64,000 nucleotides of DNA. It comes from Paramyrothecium sp. XJ0827 (lineage: Eukaryota > Ascomycota > Sordariomycetes > Hypocreales > Stachybotryaceae). Each line of letters begins with the position of its first letter. The first letter of the stretch is position 1. The DNA lies in NCBI GenBank assembly GCA_020881915.1, contig JAJFPB010000009.1, positions 1 to 64,000 of the forward strand, read 5' to 3'. Made by a program: the position numbers and the translations under genes. Of the stretch, positions 49,987-61,086 are shown one piece after another. Below the pieces are notes generated by a model, which saw nothing but the letters and a program-made list of their open reading frames with translations, was not told the origin of the DNA and did not search any database.

Positions 49987-50590
49987 TATTATAACTTGCA
50001 CTAAAACCTATAACTAAGTTAGTATAGAATAAATATAACCTATACTAAGTATAATAGATACTATATAATAAAACTAAATAAACTAATTAGTAGACTATAA
50101 TCTAAGTATATACTTACTCTTACTAAGGATATAGTTATATAGGACTAATAGAGTAAAAGGTTTAGATATATAATAGGAGAGTATATTAGGTATAATACTA
50201 TAGCTATCCTAGGGCTTAGTAAGAATATAATACCTACCTAGTAAGGCAAAGGGATACTTTAGGAATAGTATTAGTAGAATACTTATAGTAATTAAGAAAG
50301 ATTATAGTAAGTAAGATAATTATAGTAATTAGGAAAGGGTATAGTAGCCTAGTAAGTATAAGTAACTATATAAATAGTAAGTCTCTTATAAGTATTTTAC
50401 TAGATACTTAATAGCTATTAATAATATATAGTCCCTAAGATAACCTTTACTGCACTATTCTCTTATAAACTAGTAATAATCCCTTATATACTTTAGATAC
50501 TTTCCTATTATTCTATCTAAGGATAAATAAACCCTAATAATCCTTAGTTATTTTATACCTTTTGGTATAAGGCTACCCTTGATTATCACA
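49987..50590 (+). repeat. 3' LTR of element A
   Basis: 604 bp, starting TATTATAACTTGCACTAAAA and ending CCTTGATTATCACA, preceded by a purine-rich tract (CCTTAGAAGGGGAAGCAT). Aligns with 34439-35042. Confidence 0.85.
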
Positions 50591-51487
50591 CTATACTCTT
50601 TGTAATAATACTATTTAATTAGCTCTATATAGATATCTTAATTACCTCTTTATTCTATATTTAAATAATCTAATATTATTAGTATAACTTTATTTATAAC
50701 TATAGTTTTACTTTACTATACTATACTATATAAGTACTATATAATTTCCTCTAATATTAACTTATAATATCTTTTCTTAAATTTAATATTTAGTATTTAT
50801 TATAGTAAAAGCTATTTTATATATAGAGTCCTTAAATAGGTAAACTTTAATTCTTAGATAGCTTAACTATAATAGGGTTCTTAAATTACTATAACTTATA
50901 GTAATTCTTAATATCTTATAGTACTTAGCTCTTTAAATAGTATTAATACTAGTAGTATAACTTAATTACTAACCCTAGTTTAATACTAAGTTAATAGAGC
51001 TTATAAAGTAAAATACTATACTTTAGATTAATTAAAATATAAGCCTATATTATAATTACTATATTAATATAGGTATTAAATTATATTAGAAATACTATAT
51101 TATTTAACTATACCTTTTATAAGCCTTTCCTATTTATAATTATTTTAATCTCTACTTACCTCTTAATCTCTATTATATATTCTAAGGTAAACCTTATAGT
51201 ATTAATTACTTAGTTTAACTCTAAGTTAGCTTATAATTAGATTTATCTTATACTAATTTAATATAGTTTAGCTTACTTACTTAATGGTTTTACTTTAAGA
51301 ATTTATGGTCTAATATATAGACTACTAAAGTAGGAATTAAATTAAATTTCTAACTAATAGACCTACTTTAATAATTTATAGTTTAAAGCTTGGGCTAGTA
51401 GAACTATATTTATACTAATTTTTATAGTATAAATATCTATGAATAATGGCTAGGCCATAAGACTTGGCCTTAGAGAGAGAAGTATTA
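50591..51487. other. RIP-degraded remnant, probably the 3' interior of a third element
   Basis: AT-rich, no readable product. It ends in GACTTGGCCTTAGAGAGAGA, the same purine tract that precedes the 3' LTRs of A and B, so it is probably the last internal part of a truncated element C. Confidence 0.5.
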
Positions 51488-52102
51488 TATTATAACCTAA
51501 CCCAAAGGTTATAACTAAGCTATAGAATATTATATAATATAATATATAAATACTATACTAGCCTTAGGCTACTAGCCTTAGGATAGGCTAGTCCCTATAC
51601 TACTAGTATAATCCCTAGATTAGCCCTAATATACTAGCTTAAATTAAATACTAATATAAAAGAAGGGCTAAGAATAAGAAACTAGAAATAAAAGGATAGG
51701 AATAGAAAAAATATCTAATAAGAATAGGGACCTATAGAGAAGAAGATTCCTATAAATAAGACTAAGAATATAAAAGTACTACTAGAAGAGATTACCTTCT
51801 ATAATACTCCTAGGAGTATTATATATTATAATCTAAGGAGTACTCTCCTATATACTCTAAGAAAAGGGAACTATATATATAAATAAGAGGTTCTATATAT
51901 TATATCTAGATTAGAACCTACTAGCTATTAATAATATATAGTCCCTAAGATAATCTTTACTGCACTATTCTCTTATAAACTAGTAATAATCTCTTATATA
52001 CTTTAGATACTTTCCCGTCGTTCTATCTAAGGACAAACGAACCCCAACGATCCTTAGTTACCCTATACCTTCCGGTGTAAGGCTACCCCCCTGATCGTTA
52101 CA
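51488..52102 (+). repeat. LTR C: third LTR, mosaic of LTR types A and B
   Basis: About 615 bp, beginning TATTATAACCTAACCCAAAG like LTR B and ending with about 220 bp that match the end of LTR A (ACTGCACTATTCTCTTATAA through to CTGATCGTTACA). The last 90 bases keep many C and CpG positions (CCCGTCG, CCCCAACGATCC), so RIP stops near 52010. The middle is unlike either. Confidence 0.7.
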
Positions 52103-52121
52103 TAGGGCAGCCGGAAGGTCA

Positions 52122-52255
52122 GGGCAGTCAGATATCAAGGCATAAGGCAGGTTAGATATCAAGGCACAAGGCAGTCAGATATCAAGGCACAAGGCAGTTA
52201 GATATCAAGGCATAAGGCAGGTCAGATATTAAGATATAAGGAAGGTTAGGACCTT
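52122..52255. repeat. 22-23 bp tandem repeat
   Basis: About five or six copies of a unit around GGCAGTCAGATATCAAGGCA, with variants CAGGTTAGATATC and CAGGTCAGATATT. The last copies look RIP-mutated. Confidence 0.8.
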
Positions 52256-52318
52256 ATATTTCTGCTTCTTCTAAATATTATAGATAGTATTTTTAAGGTA
52301 TTATTAATTCTTTAGGGC

Positions 52319-52436
52319 AGCTAGAAGATTAGAGTAGCTAGAAGATTAGGGTAGCTAGAAGGTTAGGGTAATTAGAAGGTTAGGGTAGCTAGAAGATTAG
52401 AGTAGCTAGAGGGTTAGAGTAGCTATAAGATTAATT
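52319..52436. repeat. 17-bp tandem repeat
   Basis: About seven copies of AGCTAGAAG(A/G)TTAG(A/G)GT. Differences are all G/A, consistent with RIP of an ancestral unit resembling the GCAGCCGGAAGGTCAGGGC seen unmutated at 52106-52124. Confidence 0.8.
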
Positions 52437-52870
52437 ACCTAATTAGGAAATACCTAAGAAAGATATATACTTTCTTTTCTTTAGGTAATTAGTTTTCTTT
52501 ATATAAACTAATCTTATAAAATCTATTATTAGAATTTTATTTAATTAATAAAAGTCTAAGATAATTCTAATAAATTTCTAAGAAAATATTATTATTTCTT
52601 TAATATTCTTAAATACTACTATAAAAATCCTAAGAAATCTAGGAACTTCCCTTTTTATTTTTCTAGCTAATTATTAGCTACTAAAGATTTAATTATTATT
52701 TACCTCTTGCCTTTAAGTAGATCCCTTTTTCTTCTATATAAAATTAATTATTATCTAGTAGCCGATGTTTCCCATAACTATAAGGAATTAGAATACCTTA
52801 CCTTAGAGTCTACAGTTCATATACCCTTGGGACAGATCGTCACACATTGCTTTACATATTACAGTAGTAC
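52437..52870. other. AT-rich remnant before the beta-lactamase-like gene
   Basis: RIP-like sequence with no identifiable product. AT content falls at about 52.8 kb, where normal coding composition returns. Confidence 0.5.
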
Positions 52871-54624
52871 TCAGTCCTCGACCTTGTCAAACAAAATCAC
52901 TCCACCAAGAAGACCACCCTCAATTAACGTTATTTCCAAGCCTGAAACCTTGCCATCAGCCCCATATTTGAACTGAGCTGCGCCGTAGCCAAAGATCTCA
53001 TCCACACCAAAAAGCATCTTGCTGTACAGGGTCCAATGGTCACCGAATACGTGGTGTATACGCCACTGCTGTTTCCACGTCAACTCGGTCCGGTTGGCCA
53101 CCAGGATCATCTCGTCCGAGCAGGCGGAGAGGGGCTCCTCGAACAGATCGACGGTGCCGTAGCCTTTGTGAAAGTACTTGCCGACCAGATAGCTCGGGCC
53201 CAGGGTAGGCGGAACTGGATCCTTTGGTTTGTTAGGGTATAGAACTTCGTCGGCCATGTTGATGGCTTTGCGTCTACCCTCCCACATGTCTTTTTCACTG
53301 TTTGGTTCTTCATTAGTAAAGCCACTGGCACTCTTCACAACTGGAAACGTACATCTTGTTGACATCGAGTCTGTCGCTAGGAGGAATACCCATCCTGTCC
53401 TCCATGAGTCGCCTCACGAGGACGTGCTCCACCGGTTTGGATACCAGCCCGCTGTTCGAAAACGCGACGATGCCGTATTTGAGCTCCGGGAACCAGTAGA
53501 CATAAGCTTCAAAAGTCATGACCGATCCGGTATGCCAGTACGCCACATGACCATGGATGATTGTTCTCATCCAGGCCAGCCCGTAGAGCACAACGTCGCT
53601 GCCATCTGATGGCTGGTCACTCGCCAAGAAGCGAGGCGTTCGGATGTCCTTGTGGACAGCCTTGGAGAATGGCTCTTTTTCATGGATGAGGCATTGAAGC
53701 CATTTTGCGTAGTCGATGACGTTGGAGATAGCAGCGCCAGCGCCGCTGACCGCGGTGGTACTCACAGTCTCCAGCTCATCGTAGCTTTCGCTGTCAGGGC
53801 TCCATTTGTAAGCTGTTGCCAGGAGTGCATGGGACTTTTTTGCTTGTTCGAGATCCATGTAGGTATGGTTCATACCGAGAGGCTCCCAGATGACCTCCTT
53901 GAAGACTTGCCCAAGCCACTTCCCGGTGAGGGTCTCAATGATGTGTGATAAGGTTACGTAAAGCGAGTTGCAGTACCACCACTTGACTCGAGGCTCGATC
54001 CCATAAGGAAGGTTTCTGAAGTTGCGAACTATGTCTTTGACGGTGGCTTGGGTCCCGTTAATCTCTTCATGCCAGGCATTATCGTGGCTGGCCATTCCAG
54101 ATCTGTGGCTGATGGCGTCATCGAGAGTTAGGGAGCGTGTGGCCCACTCGTTTTGCAGCACAAAGTCGTCGGGGATAAGGGATGAGATGGTGGTGCTCCA
54201 GCCCTGGGCCAGGCCATTGAATTTCTTGGTGTCGATAAAATGCGACAGGACGGCGGCGGTATGGGCCTTTGTGGTTGATCCGACATAGTAGAGTGTTTCT
54301 GCCGTGGCGGGTGTATCGGGCAATCTTGCGAAACCGAAGCCCTGTGAGGTTCAGTGGTTTCAGTGATAATTCGCAGGGAACGGAGAAATGGGCTTGGGCA
54401 ATGCGCACCTTTGTGAAGACACTCTTGTCGTCTACGACTGCCAAGGACAGTCCCGCAGCATGCCATTCTTCCATGACGTTCTTGGCAAGGGCGGAGAACT
54501 CGTCTGTAAAGGGATTCCTGTCACCCCGTGGTGGCTCTACGTGACCCGATGGCCGTTGATGCTGCTGCTCTGCAAGCACTCCCTTGGCGGCAAGCAGCGT
54601 GAGCACGCACGTGAATGCGCGCAT
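52871..54624 (-). CDS. Secreted serine beta-lactamase-like hydrolase (class C / esterase fold)
   Basis: Three exons: 54624-54409, 54341-53353, 53297-52871, with introns of 67 bp (GTGCGC...CACAG) and 55 bp (GTACGT...AACAG, branch TACTAAT); 543 residues. Signal peptide MRAFTCVLTLLAAKGVLA. The catalytic set of the class C beta-lactamase / penicillin-binding esterase family is complete: S94-x-x-K97 (VGSTTKAH), Y195-x-N197 (WWYCNSLY) and H342-x-G344 (WHTGS). A C-terminal part (YFHKGYGTVDLFEEP) corresponds to the extra beta domain seen in many fungal members. Fungal members hydrolyse esters, lactones or D-amino peptides, and the substrate cannot be told. The gene is intact although it lies between two transposon blocks. 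Confidence 0.9.
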
Positions 54625-54721
54625 TTTGAAATCGTCTTTGTTCCTTAGTGTTTACTGCCTATAATATGGGCAGCACGAGGAGAAAGACTGTTGGTGAACC
54701 TTGCCGTGGGCTAGTGTTGAT

Positions 54722-54729
54722 GTGACTGA
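54722..54729. repeat. 8-bp target site duplication GTGACTGA (left copy)
   Basis: GTGACTGA directly precedes the left terminal repeat of the hAT element and recurs at 58097-58104 directly after its right end. Confidence 0.95.
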
Positions 54730-55193
54730 CAGTGAAGTAAATAGTGCAAAATACGGTATACGATATTTTTTCAACGCCACACTGCACTGGATTGTTTAGG
54801 AATTCGGTGCACTGCACGGTATACGGTATTCCACTATATTTAAGCAATATCGTATCGTAATATCATATCGCACGGCGTGCGAAGAGCCGCATGGCCTAAG
54901 CATAAAACTAACCAAATTGAGTAAGGTTGAGGCTCAAGATAGTCTCACGGACCCTAACAAGATGAAGCCATTCACAGCCAACATATAAGATTATACTATT
55001 GCCAGATAGCGAGAACGCTCGGGAAAACGTTTTCCTAGACCTCGCTCGCGTATGTTAAGGGTTTACTTAAGCTACATAATTGACTAATTTAACGTCACTC
55101 CTATTGCTTAGGTGTGAGAATGAAGTAGGTAGATCTAGAGGTCAAAAGAAAACTTCACAGATTCGAGCATTATGAGTTTGAATTGTTTGCATA

Positions 55194-57576
55194 CTATCTA
55201 TTGCTCGTAATATCAGGTATAATGTTAGAAGACCCCTGCTGTTCCTCTTCTCCAATGATAGCTGTATCCAAGACAAGCTCAACGTCGTCAACCCAAGCCA
55301 ATTTGTGAGTCTTCGACCAGGACTTTATGCACTCAATTGCCTCAATTATATCAATCCCTAACCTGTTCCTGCGATCTTGGAGGGTGATTTTTGTATCAGA
55401 GAAGAGACGTTCTGGCTCAGCAGACATCGCAGGAATTGACAAAAGATCGAGCGCCATTTTGGAAAGGTTTGGATAGAGCGTTTGTTGTGTATCCTCAAGC
55501 CACCACCTTCGTACATCCTTGACTTTGATTCTTGGGGCTGATATATAGTTCTGATACTCGTCAAATAGGGTAGGAAGCTCGGGATCCTCATGTTCGTCTT
55601 CCCATGCAAGAAACGAGTTCTTCACTAGTGGCTTTTCAACCAAGGACTGGGTCGACGACTCCGCTGACTTGGCGACTGGTGCGTAACGAGACTTCCAGAG
55701 ATCTTCTACGGCAGTCTTATTGCTCTCAATCCACTCAGGATGTTCCTCCCAGGCGGTGTCAAAGTAGTGCCACTTTCGATGAGGGCTGAGGACAATAGCT
55801 GCAACATAAGCAGGTGACCGCTCTGTAAGAGTGTAATATGCGTCGAGTTTCGCCCATCCAGCATCAATACAAGGCGTCATAAAAGCGTCATCTGCGTACT
55901 CGATTCGTGCAGCCTCAAATTCGCTAAGCAGGAAGTCCATTATGGGTAGCGTTCGATCGATTGTATGCGCGTGACCTTCTGCAGCCTTGGTGGCATCGGT
56001 GAATGACTTGAGGAAGTTGCAAATTTTTTCAGCTCAGCTCAGCCCAGTCTTGTTCGGAAACTAGAAACTATTAGTGTTGTCCTCTCAATTGGATATATAG
56101 CATACGCGAATCAAGCTTAAGGTCCTTCTCCTTTGAGCAATAGTAATCAATTTGATCTGCGAGCTCAATGGCTCTCTCAATCATGTAGTACTTTGAGTTC
56201 CATCTTGTATCGTTGTCACGAAGAAGACCCTTTTTCTCACTGATCTCCTTAAACCTCTGTATCCGTTGTGGACTACATCGGATAAAGACAACGATGTTGT
56301 GGAGCTTGCCAAGAGGACCAGCCTTCCTCCACTTCAATATATCAGCGTCTGAAGGCTTGATATATTCGCTCGTAGTGTCCTTTTTAACCTGGTTTTTCGT
56401 AGGGGCTTCGTCGGGTGCGGTTTTTGGGAACATAAACGCATGAGCCGCTAGATTGATGGTATGACCGTTACAACGAAGGCGGTGATGTTTCGCGTCGTAT
56501 ATGATATTGTGCCTCTCGTTCAACACTATTAATCATTAGTATTATTCTCTCAATAAGTTGATAGAGGCATGCATTTCTGTAGAGAATTCATCAACGTATC
56601 ATTCGAGTCTGCATTGTCTGAAACAAAGTATCCAATCTGGGTGACAATTCCGTAGTCCTCGACGACATTCATCACAATATGGGCCTGATTCTCTCCTGAA
56701 TGCTTGCCGTGTACCTCTCGTAAAGCGACACAATATGAAACCAGCTCGCCGTTGCTATCAATGAAGTGTGCAACAATACCAAGGATACCAAGCTTATTTG
56801 GAGAGGACCATATATCGACGGTGAAGTGTATTCTCGAGATAGCTGATTGGAGAACTTGTCGTATACGTCGCTTTTGCGTCTCAAACGTTCGCATCACCCA
56901 CTCGCGAATCGTTTGATGTGATGTAGGTAAAATCGAGAGGACTCCAGGATTGAGGAATTTGAGCAAGCTAAAAGGGCATAAGATTAGTATATGAACCATT
57001 AATATTAAGTGTATTAGAGCACTTACGCTCGAAAGCTTTCTCTTGTTGCTATACGAAGTGCAATCCCGCAGTCTGCAATCCACTCTACATACAGTTGCTC
57101 AAACTTATCAGCGTCAAGATCTGTCGTTTCGTCATCGTGTCGACGGCGTTTGAGGGGATTCGTGTTCTGAGACATCCGTGAGAAGGCTTCCTCAAGGTGA
57201 TTCCTTGTTTTAGCAGCCCTTTCTTCATTAGGCGTTAATATATCGAGAGTAGTGTGAGATTTAAGGTGCTTGTAGATGTGTGCCGTGCCTCCATTTTCGA
57301 GATATTCGGCAGGCTTCCCTTTACAGTACTTGCAACGCCATATAATCTGACCTTCCGTATTACGGACGATCTGATTCCTTCCGAAGGGCGTATGATCCCA
57401 TATCTTCGACGTACGCTTCTTCTTCTTAAATTGAGAGGTTAACAACGGCGAAATAGATGTCTCTCCGACATCAGAATCTCCGTTGTCGCTGATAACCGAC
57501 GAACCAGGGGCTAGGGAAGTCTGGGATGATGTGTAGCCGTGAAGGAAGCGCTAATGCCTGAGCGCTGAGAAGCCAT
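55194..57576 (-). pseudogene. hAT transposase (BED finger, RNase H-like core, dimerisation domain), frameshifted
   Basis: Exons inferred: 57576-57027, 56967-56573, 56525-56106, 56060-55194. The N-terminus has a BED zinc finger (CKYCKGKPAEY...HIYKHLKSH). The core shows HFTVDIWSSPNKLGILGIVA, SGENQAHIVMNVVEDYG and VSDNADSND. The C-terminal hAT dimerisation domain is present (LDLLSIPAMSAEPERLFSD). Two faults break it: a frame change near 57520, shortly after the likely ATG at 57576, and a frameshift and stop near 56030, where GAGCTGAGCTGAAAAAA looks like a short duplication. The second intron would start GCATGC, a GC donor or a T-to-C change from GTATGC. The transposase is therefore probably dead, though the ends could be mobilised in trans. 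Confidence 0.9.
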
Positions 57577-58012
57577 TATTTCGTAGGATAAGACTTGTTG
57601 AGGAAGTAGGGAAAAGTTCAGGAGCTGACACGCTTCATGTCAGGGGCATAGGCCTTATTCGTCCAGAAGCATGCTTGGAAACCAACAAATTGATTGCATT
57701 GAAGAAAAGAAGAACTGAAAGCTCTCGGAGAGCTGGCGAGCTTGTTACATACTCACTCAAACACTCAGGAGTTTGTGACGAGGCCTTTATTTGGTGGCGT
57801 TATTACTATCGGCAATCAACCGAGTGCAGATCAACCAGGTTACACTTCGTTAGTAAAAAGTCCTGTAAATTGGGATCTTCATAATGCTTCATATATGGGG
57901 AGAATCCTCGTACTACTCGTATTACATAGTACTTGCACTATATTTGATATCATATTTATACGATATTTGAACGACCATGCACTGTATTGCACGGTTTCCG
58001 GTGTTGCTTGCA

Positions 58013-58037
58013 CTGCACGGTATTTTTATACCGTGCA
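58013..58037. repeat. Subterminal hairpin in the hAT element
   Basis: Perfect 11-bp inverted repeat CTGCACGGTAT / ATACCGTGCAG with a 3-base loop. Similar half-sites (GCACGGTATACGG) occur near the left end at about 54812, as expected for transposase-binding subterminal motifs. Confidence 0.7.
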
Positions 58038-58895
58038 GGCAATACGATATTGAATATGATATTGTCTTATTTACGGCCACACTATTTACTTCACTGGTGA
58101 CTGAGGGTTGCATGCACGACCAAGTATCGCGACCTTTGTTGAATTGAATAGTTAGCTAGAGCGGCGTTTAGCTCCCCCTTATGTATAGTCACACCCATGC
58201 AGAGGATTCAAGAAAGCCTGTTGTACGCGTGGACATTTAACAATAATTGTCCTCAAGGGAACGTTGACTTAAGGGGGCAGTGCCACAACCGAGATTATAT
58301 TATATCCTTGGCTATTCAAGGGGAGGGATCCTATACATACACAGCCTCCCAAACAGCCCCATAGTTATTATCCATGACCGATGTCATGCTAGATATGGCA
58401 CCTTGGGCCTTGACCCTTGTAAGGCCCCTAGGACCCTAGCTTAGTCAGCCGAATCACCCTATTATCTAGGAGGAATCCGGCTCCCTTAGATAGCTAGAGG
58501 AGACAAGCTTCCATATAACCACAGACCTGATTCGCAGCGTACCAAGTGGTAGCAATTGCAGTCGATTCGACCAACTAACAGCTATATATATATAGATATA
58601 GCAACCAGCAGCTTCAAACCCTACGAAAAATCCGTCCCTTTTGCTAGGCCCGACGGAACAACCCTACCTTCCGGAACAGCTATCTATCTGTTCAATTGAA
58701 CAGCTAGCTGATCTGTTGATCTTGTGGCGTGTCTGTGATCTCTAGGCTCTAGAGGTTATCCTGCTCGATCCAGCAGCTGGATATCTGACCCTTCGGACCT
58801 TCCTGACCCTTCGGATCTTCCTTCCAACCTTCCTGACCCGGCCGGCAACAGCTATCATAGCTGACCTACTGACCTTCCGACCTTCCTTTCGACCT

Positions 58896-58945
58896 TTTGA
58901 CCTTCCTGTTGACCTTCCTGTTGACCTTCCTGTTGACCTTCCTGA
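58896..58945. repeat. 12-bp tandem repeat TTGACCTTCCTG
   Basis: Four copies of TTGACCTTCCTG inside a longer GACCTTCC-rich stretch (about 58790-58950). Confidence 0.85.
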
Positions 58946-59923
58946 CCCCGGCCCGGCTGATCCAATGGATCATCTATTTGAACAGCACGAGACGGCTCGT
59001 ATGTGGGCTCTCTATTAAAGAGATCAAGCCCGTTGGACCTGCCGGACCTATGATCAATTTCTTCCCTCAAGGAACCAGCTCTTCCTACATCTTCGTTAAG
59101 ATGGCTGCTATCAACAGCCACCAATTCCTATGCCCCGAGGCAGCCAACGAATTCGAAGACCACAGGCCCTAGGGCCCCGAGACCTTCGAATCCCTCGAGA
59201 CCTTCCTACCCTGCCGGCTCAAGACCTTCGGCCCCTGCCTTCAAAGACCCTACGGAGCTGGCTACAGCAGCCTGACCGTCCTATCCAACTGACCTAACGC
59301 ACGATCTTTCGAGATAAAAAGCCCCGGCCCCTATCCCTTCTATCTAAGGCCGGACCAGATGACGATCTGGTCTGTGGCCCTCGGAGTTCTTGACAAAGAA
59401 ATAGCATTGGGAATTCTGTAACAACTTGCAGAGCAAGGCATCGTCATTTTCCATCGCTCCAACAACGTAACGCACATTACCGAGGAAGCAGGACTCGACG
59501 TTATGTCGGTCGGGGTGCCGAGATTCTGCCAGTAGATTTTAAGGAGATCGGACTGAGAATTCTGTAGTAGCTCTTCGAGCTACGTCTTATTAATAGAGCC
59601 TGACCTACCAGTGCCTATCCATAGCAATAGATCCTCGTCCCGCCCGAAGCGGCCCCCGTCCACCTATCCGTGCTAGCTCGCCTGTACTACCTGAGTACAG
59701 GTCAATATGTCAGCAATTGTCTTAGTGCTTACTAAAGCTACATGGATTATTCGGAAAACATTATAATAGTTTCTCTATAAGCACATTTTAGGCATATTTT
59801 AGCTACACTGATTTGGAATCAAGTAAATACACTAAAAATATCTAGAAGCTTATTGGACATCACTTTACAAGAGACGCGGGGTTAAAGAGTCACTAGAGAA
59901 TCAGCTTTACCCATGTAGGCTAA

Positions 59924-59932
59924 TATAAAAGG
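59924..59932 (+). promoter_or_regulatory. TATA box of the carbonic anhydrase gene
   Basis: TATAAAAGG, 85 bp before the ATG at 60017, in the usual position for a fungal TATA promoter. Confidence 0.6.
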
Positions 59933-60016
59933 ATTAATAGCGGGAGGTTCTACAGCTAATTTCCTCACCTAAAGCAAATATATCAGAATCCTATCTAAGA
60001 CTTGCATTACTTCGCA

Positions 60017-60857
60017 ATGGAAGAATTCCCAACAATTAATGAGCTCCTGAGGCGCAATGCGTGAGAGCCTCCCGACCTATTAAACGCCACTAAAGCTGAC
60101 TAATAGAAGGGAACGAGTAAAGACATTTGAGCCGTTGATGCTACTAGGCGAGATTAATCTATTGCCTCCTGAGAAAAGGCCTCCCATGCCGAAAATATTT
60201 ATTGGTAAAGGTGAAATTCTAACACGTCGAATGATGCTAACAGAAGCTATCGGATTAGTCTCTTGTTGTGACCCTCGAATCGACCCATGGGATATTTTAG
60301 GATTACAAAAATGGGGTGCGTGTCCTTCATTTAACTATTTTATCATGTTTAAACTAACCGTTAGAATTTCAGATGCGGTTGTAACTCGTGGTGCAGCCGG
60401 ACGTGTGGCTCACCAGCTCAATAACTTAGTCTTCCTAGACCATTTTCTTGAGTTCACAGATGTGATGATTATACACCATACAGGTAATCTCCATTTTGGC
60501 ATCTTATCTCTCTAACTAACACGATTCGTCGCGTTTAATAGATTGTTCAGCTGAGCTTTTCAGTAACGAGGATGTCTGTCAAGTGTTAAAAGAGCGTCTA
60601 CCTAGTGCAAGTGATGCCATTGATGATTTGAAGCTTCCTGGATATAAAAAGTAAGTAACGTTCCACGTGGCGGCTGTGAATACTCACTAAACGTTCCGTC
60701 CAGTCTGGAACAAAGTATCCGTGTAGATGTTCAGCTAGTCAAGTCATCGCCACTTATTCGAAAAGCTCTCGCCGATCGCACTCGAGGATTTATCTATGAT
60801 ATTAAGCCAGGGGAGGTCAAGCCGGTGGAGACAAAAGAGCTCGGCGTGCCGACATAG
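60017..60857 (+). CDS. Beta-class carbonic anhydrase
   Basis: Interconverts CO2 and bicarbonate. Six exons inferred: 60017-60060, 60107-60204, 60259-60315, 60373-60483, 60542-60650, 60704-60857, with introns of 46-58 bp, giving 190 residues and no internal stop. All zinc and active-site motifs are present: VSCCDPRID (C-x-D-x-R) in exon 3, VTRGAAGRV where the family has RNAGG, and IIHHTDC (H-x-x-C) spanning exons 4 and 5. The C-terminal SIRVDVQLVKSSPLI and GFIYDIKPGEV also fit. For intron 2 I chose the acceptor ending 60258, giving KIFIVSCCDPR, over one ending 60243, which would add five residues in frame. The product is small and lacks an obvious targeting peptide, so it is probably cytosolic. 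RNAGG reading RGAAG is unusual. It stands alone between relics. Confidence 0.88.
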
Positions 60858-61086
60858 AATTGGCTGGCTCTATATAGTAAATCCATTCCATGGTGTTATA
60901 GAGAACCCGCTATGTATTGAGTAATATGAAACTTTTGCTGCTGTGAATTATTTTTATACTAGATTTGCTTATAGTGGGGGAAAGAACAAACTGCATATCT
61001 CAGAAGCCCATTACTTATATTTCGCCCGCTTAACTTCTAATTAATTGTGACGATCGGACCTTGGCTTCTATTCGGCCCTCGAGCTT
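60858..61086. other. Intergenic between carbonic anhydrase and PKS relic
   Basis: No gene seen. The 5' break of the polyketide synthase relic lies within or near this stretch. Confidence 0.5.

Larger units (their letters stand above)
34439..50590 (+). mobile_element. Element A: RIP-degraded Gypsy chromovirus carrying nested element B
   Basis: Bounded by two related LTRs (34439-35042 and 49987-50590). Removing nested element B leaves about 8 kb, normal for a Ty3/Gypsy element. Gag-pol reads on the + strand (listed separately) and ends in an integrase with chromodomain. LTR differences are C/T and G/A, for example TGTCACGACCTGCAC against TATTATAACTTGCAC, as RIP predicts. The 5-bp flanks (ATTAG left, CTATA right) do not match, so the two ends may not come from one insertion. 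Confidence 0.85.
54730..58096 (-). mobile_element. hAT-family DNA transposon, complete ends
   Basis: 3,367 bp with perfect 17-bp terminal inverted repeats CAGTGAAGTAAATAGTG (54730-54746 and 58080-58096) and an identical 8-bp target duplication, both standard for hAT. Subterminal regions hold repeated CACGGTAT / GTATACGGTAT motifs. It encodes one broken transposase on the minus strand. The ends suggest a recent insertion, and there is no RIP signature. Confidence 0.95.
58105..60016. other. 1.9 kb with repeats, possible retroelement remnant, no gene assigned
   Basis: Normal base composition with several AGCT-rich palindromic words. GTTGACTTAAGGGGGCAGTG near 58263 resembles the start of some fungal Copia LTRs, and TGGTAGCAATTGCAG near 58546 resembles an initiator-tRNA primer site, so a decayed Copia-type element is possible. 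From 58.8 to 59.2 kb the + strand is rich in GACCTTCC words. I find no reliable coding sequence. Confidence 0.35.

Noticed and set aside
57675..58053. Small ORFs (+) near the right end of the hAT element
   Set aside because: They lie in the non-coding subterminal region, with no homology to transposase.
58855..59124. 89-codon Glu/Gly/Gln-rich ORF (-)
   Set aside because: Generated by the 12-bp tandem repeat.
60135..60515. Single-exon reading of a 126-codon ORF (+)
   Set aside because: It retains introns of the carbonic anhydrase; the spliced model restores all active-site motifs.
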